Source: an uncultured Peptococcaceae bacterium
GTDB lineage: Bacteria > Bacillota > Desulfotomaculia > Desulfotomaculales > Desulfallaceae
Reading direction: 5' to 3'
Assembly (NCBI GenBank): GCA_913064925.1
Contig: CAJYBN010000166.1
Coordinates: forward strand, 1-6,230
DNA: 6,230 nucleotides
Positions 5,919-6,230 of the stretch are shown here, one piece after another; position 1 is the stretch's first letter, and every line of letters begins with the position of its first letter. A program made the position numbers and the translations under genes. Below the pieces are notes generated by a model. The model did no database searches and had not been told where the DNA came from. It saw only the letters and a program-made list of their open reading frames with translations.

Positions 5919-6230
5919 GTGAAAAGGTTTAAAGTTAAAGTAAATGGTGAGCTGTACGACGTAGAGGTAGAGGAGGTAGCGCCTGCACCATCAGTGGTCG
6001 TGCATAGCAAGCCTGCGGCTCAGCAGGCGCCGGCTCAGATTACCAAAGATACAACCAAAGAAGAAAAAGTCGCACCGGCACTGCGGCCGAAAGAACAGGC
6101 TGCTCCCAGTGGAGATGGAGTAGTGACGGCGCCTATGCCCGGCAACATAAACGAAGTGAGAGTGGCGGTGGGCCAACAAGTAAAAGCCGGCGATGCCCTG
6201 GTTGTGCTGGAGGCCATGAAGATGGAAAAC
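5919..6230 (+). CDS. mmdC: Biotin carboxyl carrier protein of the decarboxylase/transcarboxylase (3' truncated by window edge)
   Basis: The biotinylated carrier that shuttles the carboxyl group between the carboxyltransferase and its partner subunit. From the GTG at 5919, 104 residues are visible and the frame is still open at the window end; relatives of about 120-150 residues suggest that only 20-40 remain. Residues 1-20 form a short beta-rich lead (KRFKVKVNGELYDVEVEEV) typical of decarboxylase gamma and transcarboxylase 1.3S subunits. Residues 21-70 are an Ala/Pro/Lys/Gln-rich flexible linker. From about 74 the biotinyl domain begins (VVTAPMPGNINEV), ending with EAMKMEN, where Lys101 is the predicted biotinylated residue. 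The short length and linker distinguish it from the acetyl-CoA carboxylase carrier AccB, and its place beside the carboxyltransferase ties it to that enzyme. A biotin ligase is needed but is not in this window. The GTG start is set by the upstream purine-rich site and the conserved N-terminus. Confidence 0.93.
   Translation, partial: MKRFKVKVNGELYDVEVEEVAPAPSVVVHSKPAAQQAPAQITKDTTKEEKVAPALRPKEQAAPSGDGVVTAPMPGNINEVRVAVGQQVKAGDALVVLEAMKMEN

Noticed and set aside
5861..5932. A short TTG-started frame through the 70-base gap
   Set aside because: It has no ribosome binding site, it crosses both hairpins, and it overlaps the biotin carrier start in another frame without recognisable content.
1..6230. 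CRISPR array, tRNA/rRNA genes, insertion sequences, attachment sites or long repeats
   Set aside because: None was seen; nearly all bases are accounted for by eight conserved metabolic genes.

Overview
The window is a compact, entirely plus-strand block of eight genes for interconverting succinyl-CoA, methylmalonyl-CoA and (through a biotin-dependent carboxyl transfer) propionyl-CoA. The order is succinyl-CoA synthetase beta (5' end missing), succinyl-CoA synthetase alpha, methylmalonyl-CoA mutase catalytic subunit, mutase B12-binding subunit, methylmalonyl-CoA epimerase, carboxyltransferase/decarboxylase alpha subunit, a small decarboxylase epsilon-like protein, and a biotin carboxyl carrier protein (3' end missing). 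No gene lies on the minus strand.

Organism: strong AGGAGG-type Shine-Dalgarno sequences, frequent TTG and GTG starts, moderately GC-rich DNA and two-subunit (split) mutase architecture suggest a Firmicute. The gene content and order resemble, from memory, the mmc propionate-metabolism cluster of syntrophic propionate oxidisers such as Pelotomaculum and related Desulfotomaculum-type clostridia. This placement is inference; no database comparison was made.

Layout: 1-626 sucC (C-terminal part); 662-1528 sucD; 1555-3225 mutase large subunit; 3244-3645 mutase small subunit; 3680-4081 epimerase; 4098-5621 carboxyltransferase; 5654-5848 small subunit; 5849-5918 a 70-base gap holding two mutually exclusive hairpins; 5919-end biotin carrier. 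Gaps between genes are otherwise 16-35 bases, and I see no terminator or convincing internal promoter, so the genes probably form one transcript.

How the genes work together: in the oxidative direction, propionyl-CoA is carboxylated to (S)-methylmalonyl-CoA by the biotin-dependent enzyme, epimerised to the (R) form, rearranged by the B12 mutase to succinyl-CoA, and converted to succinate by succinyl-CoA synthetase with formation of a nucleoside triphosphate. The same set can run in reverse for propionate fermentation. Whether the carboxyl step is a pyruvate-linked transcarboxylase or a sodium-pumping decarboxylase cannot be decided here, because the partner (5S subunit or beta membrane subunit) lies outside the window.

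I did not find an undescribed biological system. The most worthwhile points are the competing hairpins before the biotin carrier, a seven-codon upstream reading frame overlapping the epimerase start, the small epsilon-like protein, and the unresolved type of the carboxyltransferase.
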